Source: Apoderus coryli
Lineage: Eukaryota; Arthropoda; Insecta; Coleoptera; Attelabidae
Direction of reading: 5' to 3'
Length of the DNA stretch: 64,000 nucleotides
NCBI GenBank assembly: GCA_911728435.2
Contig: OU452198.1
Span: 1,860,001-1,924,000 of the forward strand
Shown here: piece by piece, positions 36,470-48,038 of the stretch
Numbering within the stretch: position 1 is the stretch's first letter
Layout: each line of letters starts with the position of its first letter
Made by a program: the position numbers and the translations under genes
Notes under the pieces: generated by a model
What the model was told of the DNA's origin: nothing
The model's database searches: none
What the model saw: the letters and a program-made list of their open reading frames with translations, nothing else

Positions 36470-37330
36470 GCCGAACGGTCAAAATTTAAGTTAAGTTTAA
36501 CGATTTTTTTCTGTGTATGATGAATTTTTCGGAATCATTGAGCGTAGGCAAGGGGTTTAGAAAGGGTTTAAACATTTAAAAATAATAATAATTTTTCATT
36601 AGTTTAATAGAGTATATTCTAGCACATTAACCATATAAAATTAGATCGCATTGGCGTTCGAGAAGAATATAAAAAAGGGGGTTAATTTTGTTTTTTTAAG
36701 TTACATATTTCCTAAACATAGAAGAAATATTAACTAGTTATTTATAGCTTTGATTGAATATAAGCTATGAAATGTATGGTAAAAAACTTGCTTCCATAGG
36801 CGTTCGTAAATAGTGGGAAACGGGTGAAAATAAAAAAAAATATTTCCTATATAAACTTATTCGAAATATGGAATAATTTTTCTTAGTTGTGATAGAAAAT
36901 AACCTAAAAAATGTCACAGAGAAAAATTGGTAGACACAGGCGTTCACAAAAAGGGGTCAAAAATGAAAAAATATATTTTACCCAAACATACTAGAAAAAT
37001 TGGCTTTGATATAAGATAAACTACAACTTGTTTACATAGGCGTTTATAAATAGTAGAAAAAGGCTCAAAAAATTAAATTGTAAAAATGATATATTTACCC
37101 CTATAAGTAGTTGATTGGTCATAAAAATACACGACAAAAAATTTCTGTATCATAGGCGTCCGTGAAATGTCTAAAAAAGGGTCAGGAAAATCTGTATCCA
37201 CGATAACTTAACAGATTTTTAACAACTTTGGTACTAAAATACTTCAGGATATTTCTAGGTGCTGATTAACTTTTGGAAAACATGGAGCGTAGACAAGAGG
37301 TTTAACAAAGGGCTCTAAAAAAAAATCGTT
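36470..37330 (+). repeat. Unclassified interspersed repeat, locus 3
   Basis: Partial copy of the family at 23.3-25.2 kb: TTGAGCGTAGGCAAGGGGTT, CATAGGCGTTCGTAAATAGT and GTATCCACGATAACTT occur in the same order. Neither CTCTCC end is present. Confidence 0.6.
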
Positions 37331-37609
37331 AATATTTTGCATGTTGGTTTTTAGTGTTAAAAAAAATTAAAACTAATTTGATAACATCGGAGTATTTTGA
37401 ACATGTGGGCATCTCCCGCCTTGTATATCATCCGATTCAAATTGATCAAATATTAATTTTCATATAAACTGCGCAGTATTAGCATTTCAAAGAGCAGCCT
37501 TAATCAACTCTCAGGTTGCTCGATATAATGAACAAATTGAGCGGCACAAAATTGTTATTATTAATATTTTTTTATTCACTTATTAAGATTTGAAACTAAT
37601 TGCTATTGC

Positions 37610-38053
37610 AGATAGAGTTACTAGTATACCCAACGAAGTTACTGAATTGTATTTTCATTGTCTGTCTCAGCCGACTCAAACACAACCAGCAGCACCGCAG
37701 GAGTCAATTAACTATCAACAAATAATAAATCTTCGACAACGGCATCATCATCACCTAACTAACGTAATGCCGGCCAGTTTTCAACAATTGGGCGATCTAC
37801 TATATCCGAAGGTGTATAACTTGCACCCAACATTTGCCGGACGCACGACTTGGAATTGTCACCAGCAAAGTTATTGGTTATTGGTAATGGCGTCCGAGGA
37901 CTCACTGCGAGAAAAAGTTGAGGAGGCCGTAGAATTGATTTTGGCTCATACACATTCACAAACAGAACATAGATTTGATGCTCCACGAGCTGAAGAAGAT
38001 AATGCACCATTGTTTTACTGTCCTGGCCAATGTTTTCAGAAATTCATAGTAAG
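37610..38053 (+). CDS. Probable internal exon of an unrecognised host gene
   Basis: An open stretch of about 148 codons bounded by a good acceptor (TTGCTATTGCAG) and a good donor (GTAAGT after ..CATAGTAAG). The protein starts RVTSIPNEVTELYFHCLSQ, has a Gln/Pro/His-rich middle, then NLHPTFAGRTTWNCHQQSYW, an amphipathic helix (EDSLREKVEEAVELILAHTH) and DNAPLFYCPGQCFQKFIV. The mixed, non-repetitive composition and codon use differ from the element debris around it. I do not recognise the family and see no neighbouring exons on this strand within the window, so introns would be long. It might also be a retained fragment of a duplicated gene. Confidence 0.55.
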
Positions 38054-39854
38054 GTAAGTTATTTGAGAATTGATTTTAGCACTGGTGTACTCTAGATGAG
38101 AGAGAGATAAAGAGAGAATCAAAAATTCACAATTTTTAGTGAATAGACAAAAAGCGGTATAATTTTTTAATTAAAATTCCGGATCAAAGAACGTGTATGT
38201 GAAAAACATAAATGGAAATCATTTTTGGAATTTATTGTAGGTACATAGGGCGAAATATAACGCCGGTATATAACGCAACAGTCAGCAATAAAGTAGTGGC
38301 TTTTATCGATCTTTTTTTTTATACATAATATTCCTATCTTGTACCATATGCTTCGGGAAAATAAATATTTTATCTATCTAAACTTTTTTTTAATATACAA
38401 GGTGAACAAACTTAGTCGGAACTATGATGGCTATAACTTCTTTATTATTGAAGCTACGAGGTCATTTAATTTAGTGATCTTGTAGCAAGTATTTTCGCGC
38501 GGATTAACGTGATTCTAACAGAAAAACAATTGAACAATACGTTTGTGGTTTATTTAAAATGTTTTTATTTTTTACAGGACATCCTATATGTTTATACGCG
38601 AATCAATTGCTAACTATTTTCTGAACATAAAAGGTTATTACCCATTTTATCCTTAAACAAGGCATAACAGAGTTATGAGGCTATTTCGCCTTTCGTCTAG
38701 GTTGCCATGAAATTTAAAATAAAAACAAATTATATCAAATCGGTTGCTTGATTTATTGTTAAGTTGTAAGAGATTGTGTTCAAGGATTTTTGTTTGTTAC
38801 TCATGTAGGGACGCGTTACTCACGTAGGGACGCGTGCGACAATCAAACCAATTAATAAAATATTTCCCTCACTCAATATTGATTTCCTAGAACGAATTCT
38901 GTCTATTACAGGCAAAATTATCATTACTGGCCTAAGGGGGACCTTGTACGAAATATTCCATGTAATCCATAGATACGTTTCGGGGATGATTAACGTTACT
39001 TAATACCATTTTCTTATTATGTTTCCTAAACTGCACTTTTTTGCATTTTTCTGATTAAAAAAAAGGTCAAAAATCAAAGTACCTTGGCCTAGGATTTTGA
39101 AATTTTACACACCTACTCAACCTTCCATTCTGAACTTTTCTTAATGACATTTTTGCATATCTCGTCTGAAAAGGTCACAGAAAATGTTTTTTGAAAATTT
39201 CTCTTTTTTACGTCACAAATTACATTCAAACCAAGCAGGAGCGTAAATTCCGACTCAAATATTTTTTTGGCATTTATAAGAGTCTCAATGAGATTGAGAT
39301 GCCTATGACTTCTGTAAATGGGCCCCACATACCCTGTCGGCAACTTAGTCCTTCAAGAGTATGTCCCTATATCAAAATACGTGAATTAGCGAGAGCTTTC
39401 TGGGGTTGGTCTTCAAAATGCCATGTACGTAGGTAGACTTTAATTAATACATACCCGAAGAAGGCAAAACTATGCCGAAACGTTGTAGAATACAAAAAAA
39501 AAATGAAAAATCGACAACATGTTTTAATGTAAAACATTTCAAATCGAGTTTTGCATTTTTAATATGGAACCAACACCCAAAGAAATTTAATAAATTGATT
39601 TGATGGTCCGAGGTTCAAAAAATTAAAATTGAGAATTAAAAAAAAGGAATCAAATGTCCTAAAATATACTTGGTGTTCCATTTAAACAGTTTGTACCATA
39701 TAGTCTAAACGAAGCCTCTCAACAAATTTCGAAGGACGACACTGTATGCGTATTTGCCGTACCTATTAAAAGTTTCTTTAGCATGTTTTTAAAATTTACT
39801 GAAATAAGGAAGTTATTTGATAAAGTAAATTTCGATGATATTCAAAAATCACCA
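38054..39854. other. No gene; short repeats
   Basis: Contains a tandem pair ACTCAYGTAGGGACGCGT at 38799-38835 and, at 39455-39481, CCGAAGA-A, stem GGCA/TGCC, GAAAC, a diverged member of the ribozyme-like motif family on the plus strand. Stretches resembling mariner ends lie near 38400 and 38590. Confidence 0.5.
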
Positions 39855-39875
39855 CACACAAAAAAATCTATGGTC
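39855..39875 (+). repeat. Left terminal inverted repeat of the SAMD3-like unit
   Basis: 21 bases, matching the reverse complement of 47375-47395 at 19 positions. Confidence 0.7.
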
Positions 39876-40450
39876 CAATTGAACCTATTAGAGTCAATCT
39901 GAACCTTGCTTAGTCATGAATAGGAGCAAACCAAAGGTAGTGTCAAACTGAACCTAAGCTTATGGTCACAATATAATCATATGTTAGTTTTAGTTTGAGC
40001 TTATCATTATAGTCAGTTTGAAAATACTGATTGCTTCATTTTGATTCTATGTATAGATTCGAATTGACATTAAGATTATGGTTAAATTGCTAATACTGAT
40101 ACATCAATTTAAAACTCAATAAGTTCAAAATGAGAATATATTAGGTCCAATTTGATGTTAACTTCTAATCATTTTGATAATAAATATATGTTAACTGACA
40201 TTAGTTTATAGTTAAATTGATAAAGTGATATACTCAATTTGAACTTATTTATTATCAAATTGATTACAGGTTAATATCAAATCGAAACTAATAATTTCCC
40301 AATTTGGTTTTAAATTGATTCTAGCTTATGATCAAATTGAAAATAGGTAGTTTTAATTTGATAATAACTTATAGGTAAATTGACTATAGTGAAATGTCAT
40401 GTTGATAATAGATTGAATAATTCGAAACATATATTATATTCAATTTGAAT
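39876..40450. repeat. Left subterminal motif array
   Basis: About 19 near-copies, in both orientations, of TCAATTTGAAC or its complement, e.g. CTCAATTTGAACTT near 40230, ATCAAATTGATTAC near 40255 and TTCAATTTGAATC near 40437. Confidence 0.65.
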
Positions 40451-40811
40451 CTAATGATTTTTAAAATAACTCTTGGATATTAGTACCCGAATTAAAACGA
40501 GTGAAATATTTTCTTTTTGAGTATTTTTCTATTAGAATTATACGAACCAATATCAAATCAACCAATTTTTTTGTATTGGTTTTTATAATTATAATACAAG
40601 AAATGAACTCAAAAAATAAATATATCACTAGTCTTAATTATTTGTATATAACCAAGAATTAATTTTAAAATCATAGGATTATAGACAAGCACTAAAAGTT
40701 AATGAAATGCTGTTATTAGGTACTACCTACCATACTTATTCAATCAAATCAACATTTAGTATAGCATGACCGTTATTAAGTTTTTTTTATATTTCATATA
40801 TTTACTTTATT

Positions 40812-43800
40812 TTAAATATAAAATAAAACAAAAATATAACTTAAATACGTATATTTCAAAATAATAAAAATTAACATATATATAATATATATAGGTACAT
40901 AAGTATATATCACTTTTTGTATAAGTGTCCATATATATTCCGACTGAACCGGATATCTTGCGGATACCACATGAAAAAACTTGAACAATATATCGAATGC
41001 TTTCTTGCCACTTGAAAATTGGTACCTAACAGTATCCACTACTACAAAAAAGGTTTGAGGTTCCTTGATATTTTCGGCAACTACTAATAAGTATGGTTGA
41101 ACACTTTGTTTTTTAGCTGCCGCCCTTTCACGTATTGTATCAACCACACTGTTAATTTCTGCAGCACTCTAAAATATAAAAATCACAACGCAATTTTACA
41201 TAATATATAATAACAAATGAGCAGAAAGTAAGAACTACATTTGAATTTTGATTGATATTAGTAGTAAAAGTGTTATACCGGGTGTTGCAGAACAAATGCA
41301 AACCATTTTAAGGTGTGATTCTTTATTGGAAATAAAGGGTAGTTTGTCTTATAAATGTCACTTCAAACTTCACCCTTATGGAGTTATCGGACCGCAAAAA
41401 TGGCGGCAAATTTCAGTTTTTAATTTTTTTTAAATTAAAGAAAAACAAGAGAATGCTAGAGGTGAGTTATCAGTATATAAACTATACCTTTGCTTGCACT
41501 ATTAACCCTTCCTGAGCTTCTAAAATGGAAAATTTCCACACTTCCTTTGCTTCCTTGTTTACTACACGTCCTTTTGGTGGAATTAAATAAGGAATTAAAC
41601 ACAATTCTGCGACAAATCTACCGTCTGAAAAAGAAAACAAATTTAGAATTATTTTTTAAATCAAAATGTCTAAATATCGTAGAATTATGATTTAATAATC
41701 ATCACTGGAAAAGGATTTATATTATGCAATATACCTGCATATTACTAGACTCACCTTCATTAGATATGGTACTTAAACTGTCGATTTCAGTCAATGTCGA
41801 TTGATTGGTTATATTGCCAATTCGATTAAAAATTAATTTTTCTACAAACTTAGGCCACTTCTGATACAATGCCAGAACCGAATCTGGATACAGGGATTCA
41901 AAATCAGATGTAATCTGAAATGTAAAAACTATATAAATATAGAATTTTTATTTTATTACTATTGGCTTTATTTACTAAATTTATAACTATTCTTATTAAG
42001 TGACAGTCAAATGCAGTAACTAACAATATTATGTAATCACGGCGTTTGCACCACAAGATACTTAAGTATACAATATGTTTAAATCAAAAAATCATGTCAG
42101 ACATGTTTCGAGACAAATAAGCCTAATCATCAGTGACACAGGTACATCAAATAATCCGTGTTTAAAATTGAAAATAGAATATATTCACCCTTTGAAAAAA
42201 AAATAGAGAGGGTTAAGAAATCATTAAAAACTAAGACCATTATTAACTTCGTCGTTCATATCATGACAGCTCTGCCATGATATAGTAAGTTATAGTTTAT
42301 TTCAGAAAGAATAACTATATAGGTATGATGTATGATTGCGACATAAGCAAAAATACATATAAAAAGGCATGGCGTTGAAGTAATATATTGAAATTCTGAA
42401 TTCTGAGTATTGGTATAGATAAAAACTGCAATGTGTATAGAAGTCATCAAAATAAACAACACGCTCAAATAAGTATACCTTGACTTTCATTTGTTACAAA
42501 ATTTGTCTGAGATCATCATCTTTAACTTAAAAAATAATAATAAATTTTTAGGAAATAGTCCATACTACTGTGGATGTCCAATTACTCGGAAAGCGACAGC
42601 ATTTTTTTTTCCGAATAATAGATAATAAATATTTTAGAAATAAAACACACGTGAGAATCAAAGTCAAATCCACATATAATATAAATATATTACGGATCTA
42701 CTTTGAGTTGATATGGATAATATCTATGAATTAAATTATAAATATGTTCAAAATAATTGTCTTCAAACTTTAATGCTAGAGACACATAAGAACAATTAAA
42801 ATTTAAGAATTAATTCTAACCAATCAGAGCAGTATAGCATTTGTTTATATACCGTACTGCATTCTGATTGATTAAAATTAATTCTTAAATTTTAATTTTT
42901 CTTATGTAGTATCCCTAGCATAACACAAGGAGACAACTTTGAACATATATTATTACTTTTGTTGGACAGGACCATCTTAGACACATTTTGCAATAAATAC
43001 ATATATTTAATGTACTTATTTCAAAATGTTGATTTTTATGCATGGTTAAAAAAAGATCAACCTAAGGTCAATCTCTAGTTTGATATATACCATACCAGAA
43101 ATTCAGCACGTAGAGTATACAATATTGGCCAATATTCCATAAATTGGTCGATGGAACTAGTCCTGGTCTTTCTTCGTATACTAAATGTCTTCTTCCACTT
43201 GTCGAGAACCTCTGTCCAAGGTTCGGTGTTTATTTTTAGCCTTAAGATATCATTATCGAAGTCCGTTTCTACAAGTGCAAGTCAGGATTAATAAATTTTG
43301 ATTTTTGTATATGAGATATATAATAATCACCATAGCCTCTTTCAACTTTTCAAAAAATGAAATTATGAACCTTAGTGCATGCATTTATTGGTTGTATAAC
43401 CTAATTTTAACAAATTGACCTTGAAAACACATGCCAAGTTTCATAACAAATTCCTGTTTTGAAAAGTTGAAAATGATTTGGTTACATTGTTTTACCTGTT
43501 TTATCACTGACTACATTTGGATCTTTGTTGTCATCATTAATCTCGGAAGTATAGTTAATTTTCCGTTTTTTTCTTAACGGAGTAGCCTCATCGCACCTTT
43601 TAACTACGTTACGCACTTTATTTACCAATCTACCTTGTTGGTAAACAGATTGTGAGCTTGTTCCACCTCTCTTACGTGCAGAACAAAAATATTCCGCTGC
43701 ATTCTCATTTGGGAATAATTCTACGATTTTTTGCGTTATCCGTTCGTATTCAAAAGGCCTTAACCTGCTAAATATATTAAAAAAAAAGATCATTATATAA

Positions 43801-46800
43801 TACATATTATGTACTTTCTATACAATATTTAGTGACTGTATGTTGTATGTTTATATATACTGAGTATTGTATGAGCGATGTATGTTACTTACTGAATAAA
43901 GATTATTATTATATAAGGATAAGTGAGATATATATCATATTATAACTTGATAATATACAATTTAATATTAATATTGGAAAACTCGTTTTACCACTTCACC
44001 AAAACACTTTTTTAAATTTCGATACGTGTTTAGCCACTACGAAACAAATTTAACAACGTGTTTTGGTGAAGTGAAGACTTTTTCAATATTACTCTACGAT
44101 AAAGCTTCTACTCATCGACTAAAATTCAAGTTTAAAATAAACTATAATTAAATATAAATATAAATATAAATCAACCGACGCGACGTCTACTCCACAAAAG
44201 CATTTATGTATATGTCAAATCGTGATCGGGATATAAGTGCTAGACATGTTTCGGAATATCATTCCATCATCAGTGGCTCAATATACATAGTTACGCAATA
44301 TATATAACAATTAAAGTCAAACTGGGCATGGAATTCAAACATCTATACACATCCTGTGGAAATGTTTAATAATGTAATATACTAAACATTTTTAAAATTA
44401 AAACAAATTATTCAATGAATTTAAGAATAGGTATTGAAAAATTTTTTTCGTAATTCAATGAATAACATGTTTTAATTTTCAAAATTTTTAGTACATTACA
44501 TTCATAAAATTTCCACATAATGTCTGTATATATATGATTGAATTCCATGCCCAGTTTGATAATGAAAACAAATAATTATTATTCGACATTGGATATAAAA
44601 ATAGTAGTTGACGTATAGAGATAGATAGAGAAAGATAAGTAGGTATTTCTTACTATTTTATGATACGATGGTATATGTGTCGCACGATTATTTCCACTAG
44701 CCTCTTGCTATGAGTATCGTTTAGGACGTTATTTTTTTCATAATAATTTAAAACAGCTTTGCCCATGGGTGAATTTTCCAGAATACTTCTTAAATCAAAC
44801 TCAGGATAACTGGAAGTATTCAGAATATCCGATATAGATATGTCGAAAAGCTGATCGCTCTGATTATCAACATATTCAATTTCAGTGACTGTGCTGGCCA
44901 CAGACGTAGAAGGTGATGACAGTCCTCCTACATCGGTATTCAATTCATTAATTTCCTAAAAAATACAAATGTTGCTCGTTTTATAGGAAGCAGATCTGTT
45001 AAGATAAGAGATAACCATACAGGGTGATTGCGGGTCGATGGTACATGAAAAGTTTTGGAAAAAGTAAGCATAAGATTGTTTTGAATATGTAAGTGGTTAC
45101 TTAGGTCAACCTACTCTATCAGTCTATAATATTGCCATATTTGTAAGATTTTGAATATTTTGTTTTAACCCTTCCCTATAACTATCTTCAACTATTTTTG
45201 AATAAATAATTTATTTTGAATTTTGTGACCCAAAACAGATCTCCGAAAAATATTCGTCATTTCGTCATCTGAATGAAGACAACCCCAAAATTTTAAAGGT
45301 AGTTCAAGGACATCTAAGGAAAGTCAACTATCTTGACAGATTGACCCATGAGATTACAGGGTAGTCGCAAGTTACTGTAGTAGTATCTACTACTAAAAAT
45401 AGAAACAAGTCAAGTTTATCAAATGGAACACCCTGTATATTATTTAATATTCTGAAGGACAAACAAATTGCGTTTCAAATAATATGGCATGTTCCTATCC
45501 CTGAATAGAAATATTTCTGAAATGAAAGCAAGTTTATAGAAAAATTGGATTATTTTGATATATTTTAAGTAGGTAACACGACAACATTTCACAATAAGCC
45601 CATCAGGCTGCACTGAAACCGGGGACTCATGTCGCACGGACCCTTATACAAAAAAAAAGTAGGTAACAAGTCACATTTAAAATCTAACTATTAAATCGAT
45701 TTTTTTTATTAACGAAGAAAACGTCTTGAGAATAATTACTCGAATGAAGTTTTAATGAACTTGTATATTATACACTTTGTAACGTGACAAAATTGTAGAA
45801 AAATCAACGTATCTTTATTAACAGTGTTAAAAAAACATTAAGTTTTCTTCATCTGAGGTCATAGCCTTCGCTAAATATCGCTTTTTGTTCAGTTTTCACC
45901 CTTTATTCAGAAATTATTTTGTATTCGTGCAAATTTCCTCATGTTCATTGGTTAATTTTGTCACAATTCCAACAAATAATAAATACATAAGTTCAATAAA
46001 ACTTAATTTGAGTAATTATTTTCTTCTATTTTAATCAATTTCACGACAATTTTCGTCAATAAACAACAAACGTTTTATTTGCTATGAACGAAATGTTAGG
46101 TTATTCTAATGTTTCGTGACGTTTAATGACATTTCATTGCTACATAATTATATAATACACCTACCAAAATAATAAAAATTTTCTAAAAACTTGCTTTTAA
46201 TCGAAAACTTTTTTTTGCGAAAAACAGAAGCTTTTATCAAAGTGAATTTTTAGCCTATTATTTGTTCTCGTGGGACATACTGTATACAAAGCATGTTTCT
46301 GTTTAACACTTTAAGTAAGTAGGTAGATATAATTTTATTACATAGCGATAACATTAAAAAATTTCAACATACCAAATAAATTTTCTGTCGCAGTCTTACT
46401 CTCGCGCCAACAGAAGGAACCAATTCTTTTAGGAAGTTTTCGTTTAAGTCTTGCAGAATATCCGGCGTAATATCATTGTCTTAAAAAAAGAAGTATGTAC
46501 TTCATTACTTTACCAGCTAGGTACCTCTAAGTATAGTTAGTTTTACGAAAAGAATATAATAGAAATCAAAAAGCGGGGGACGCGGGACCATGCCGGTACT
46601 TTGCACCCTTCGCACTTGCTAATAAAATTCAATACTAATATTAATATTATTTTCTATCATATTAATATTATACCACCATGCCTTTTTAATATAAAATATA
46701 TCAAAAATTATTTAGAAAAAGAAATCGTATTGTAGGTAGGTACTTACCCAAGAATCTCGAGATAATTTCTTCTGTACAATTCCAAGCTCTCAGAAGTGCC

Positions 46801-46805
46801 TCCAT
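40812..46805 (-). CDS. SAM-domain protein, SAMD3-like; intact eight-exon gene
   Basis: Exons (minus strand order): 46805-46748, 46479-46373, 44955-44654, 43767-43496, 43268-43096, 41914-41755, 41624-41488, 41168-40812. All introns are GT..AG and every phase agrees, giving 521 residues without a stop. Residues 1-55 are a SAM-like protein-interaction domain (TEEIISRFLDNDITPDILQD, LKELVPSVGARVRLRQ). Then a Ser/Thr-rich linker, a helical segment (FDLRSILENSPMGKAVLNYY), YERITQKIVELFPNENAAEYF, a basic stretch PLRKKRKINY (possible nuclear signal), EPWTEVLDKWKKTFSIRRKT, a WP-containing segment, and a C-terminal domain (FFVVVDTVRYQFSSGKKAFD..FFHVVSARYPV). This order resembles vertebrate SAMD3 and the many SAMD3-like proteins of arthropods; role unknown. 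The last about 30 residues are Ile/Tyr-rich, read from AT repeats, so the true stop may have been lost. Confidence 0.75.
42095..42138 (-). other. Hammerhead-like motif in an intron, best copy
   Basis: Minus strand: TGTCA, CTGATGA, TT, stem II AGGC/GTCT, C, GAAA, CATG, TC, TGACA. Stem I (TGTCA/TGACA) is five perfect pairs and the predicted cleavage site follows GTC. CCAC lies 54 bases to the left of the GAAAC complement. Confidence 0.5.
42774..42920. mobile_element. Foldback MITE in intron
   Basis: Ends TGCTAG and CTAGCA; arms of about 60 bases (AATTAAAATTTAAGAATTAA) are inverted around a 20-base centre. Inserted in the intron between the fifth and sixth exons of the SAMD3-like gene. Confidence 0.7.
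43992..44073. repeat. Inverted repeat, 16-bp arms
   Basis: CACTTCACCAAAACAC at 43992-44007 is exactly reversed at 44058-44073; 50-base spacer. In an intron. Confidence 0.8.
44240..44277 (-). other. Hammerhead-like motif in an intron
   Basis: Minus strand CTGATGA, T, stem II GGAAT/ATTCC with a 3-base loop, GAAACATGTC. Stem I pairing is weak here. CCAC 56 bases to the left. Confidence 0.45.
44317..44559. mobile_element. Foldback element in intron
   Basis: Ends TCAAACTGGGCATGGAATTC and its inverse; arms of about 100 bases, AT-rich centre. Between the third and fourth exons of the SAMD3-like gene. Confidence 0.7.
45018..45437. mobile_element. TACAGGGTG-ended MITE in intron
   Basis: Starts TACAGGGTGATTGCGG and ends GGAACACCCTGTA followed by TA; 420 bases, non-coding, in the large second intron of the SAMD3-like gene. 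Confidence 0.6.
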
Positions 46806-47059
46806 AAGTATTATAGGTATATGGATAATTAGTTTATTATAATCCAATTTAACACAATCACTTGCACTTACTACACAAAATATCCAGGGTAATAAAATAT
46901 AAAAATCTCACTCTAAAACACCTGTAATCCCTAAACTTGTAACCTGTGACCTATGACCTGTGACTACGAACTGCGAATCGCAAATCGAAACGCAAGGAAT
47001 AAAGCCGCCGAAACCAAAATATTGTAAAGTCCCGATAATGACGTCACTGCATTAGTTTC

Positions 47060-47370
47060 AATTTGAAAATATTTTAGGATCACAATGTACAGGTATCGTC
47101 AGTGTGACAATAAATATGCTTTTATCTGGTCAGATTGAACACAATTTTTCAATTTATCGTTGAATTGACTTTATTTTTTAATGATAGCCATATGCTCAAT
47201 TTGAGCATTTAATATTTTCATTTAAATATTATGATGTGATTGAATTGAACTTAATATATAATTGATCAGTGACTATAACGCTGTGTTTGTTCAGATAATA
47301 TCTAAGCGGTAAAATGAAACTTAGTGTCGTCTATTTGATGTTATTTTTTTGAACATACTGGTATTATCAT
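47060..47370. repeat. Right subterminal motif array
   Basis: Six or seven near-copies of TCAATTTGA or TGAATTGA, e.g. TTTCAATTTGAAAATA near 47067 and GCTCAATTTGAGCA near 47192. Confidence 0.6.
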
Positions 47371-47374
47371 TTTT

Positions 47375-47395
47375 GACTATAGACTTTTTTGTGTG
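47375..47395 (-). repeat. Right terminal inverted repeat of the SAMD3-like unit
   Basis: GACTATAGACTTTTTTGTGTG on the plus strand; counterpart of 39855-39875. Confidence 0.7.
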
Positions 47396-48038
47396 CATGT
47401 ATCTCGAAAAATAAACAAATCCTCAAAATAATCGAATTTGGGACACCCTTTATTGATCAAGATTATCATAATATCACAGCATAAAAACAGCATTCTGATT
47501 CTCCGGTCACGAGGCGTCATGCGCATCTAATCGCGCATGATGACGATCTCTCCTATAATGGCAGCATGCGCGACGAGATGCGCATGACGCCTCGCAATCG
47601 GAGAGTTAAAATGCATGCAATGCAGAGTTTATTGTCGGCGTGTAAGAGATAATAGATAAAAAATTCATAAAAACAATTTAATTATATGGTGAAATTTGTA
47701 ATGTTTATATTAGATTAGTGTCCTACGCCAAAGATTCTACTCATCGATTATTTATTTTAGGTAGTTTATTTATATATTAATATAACCAAATTTATTTGTT
47801 AATTTTTTGACAGTCTTAACTGCCTATAAAACTCTGCTATTCTGTATCATGTGACAAAAATCACTCAATCATATCAATGATAATTTTTTACTAAATATAG
47901 TAACCAATCAAATTACATAATTTTTAGTCATGTGTCAAATTTCATCCAATCACCTCTGGATTACAGCGATAATACCCTACATGTGGTGTTTTTTTTATTA
48001 AAAATTAATTAAACGTCAAACTGACAACTGGTTTAAAA
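47396..48038. other. No gene; contains a GC-rich hairpin
   Basis: Apart from the hairpin at 47499-47605, AT-rich with no coding signal. Confidence 0.45.
47499..47605. repeat. GC-rich inverted repeat
   Basis: Perfect 19-bp arms CGAGGCGTCATGCGCATCT at 47510-47528 and 47576-47594, extended by CTCTCCG complements; inner part also holds TCGCGCATG and CATGCGCGA. The flank ATATCACAGCATAA..AACAGCATTC recurs at 49225-49262, so it belongs to a dispersed element. Confidence 0.75.

Larger units (their letters stand above)
39855..47395 (-). mobile_element. Candidate 7.5-kb DNA transposon carrying a SAMD3-like gene
   Basis: Ends are inverted: CACACAAAAAAATCTATGG at the left and, reversed, CACACAAAAAAGTCTATAG at the right (21 bp including GTC, two mismatches). 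A CA dinucleotide lies outside both ends and may be the target duplication, but that is weak evidence. Just inside each end there are dense copies of TCAATTTGA-type motifs. The one gene in the unit is intact and transcribed leftward, while almost every other coding sequence in the window is broken. The layout (inverted ends, subterminal arrays, one gene) is that of a DNA transposon; the encoded protein is not a transposase family I know. Gene capture by a non-autonomous element is the alternative. Confidence 0.55.

Noticed and set aside
38799..38835. Tandem ACTCAYGTAGGGACGCGT as a possible regulatory array
   Set aside because: Only two units and no gene nearby; noted as a simple duplication.
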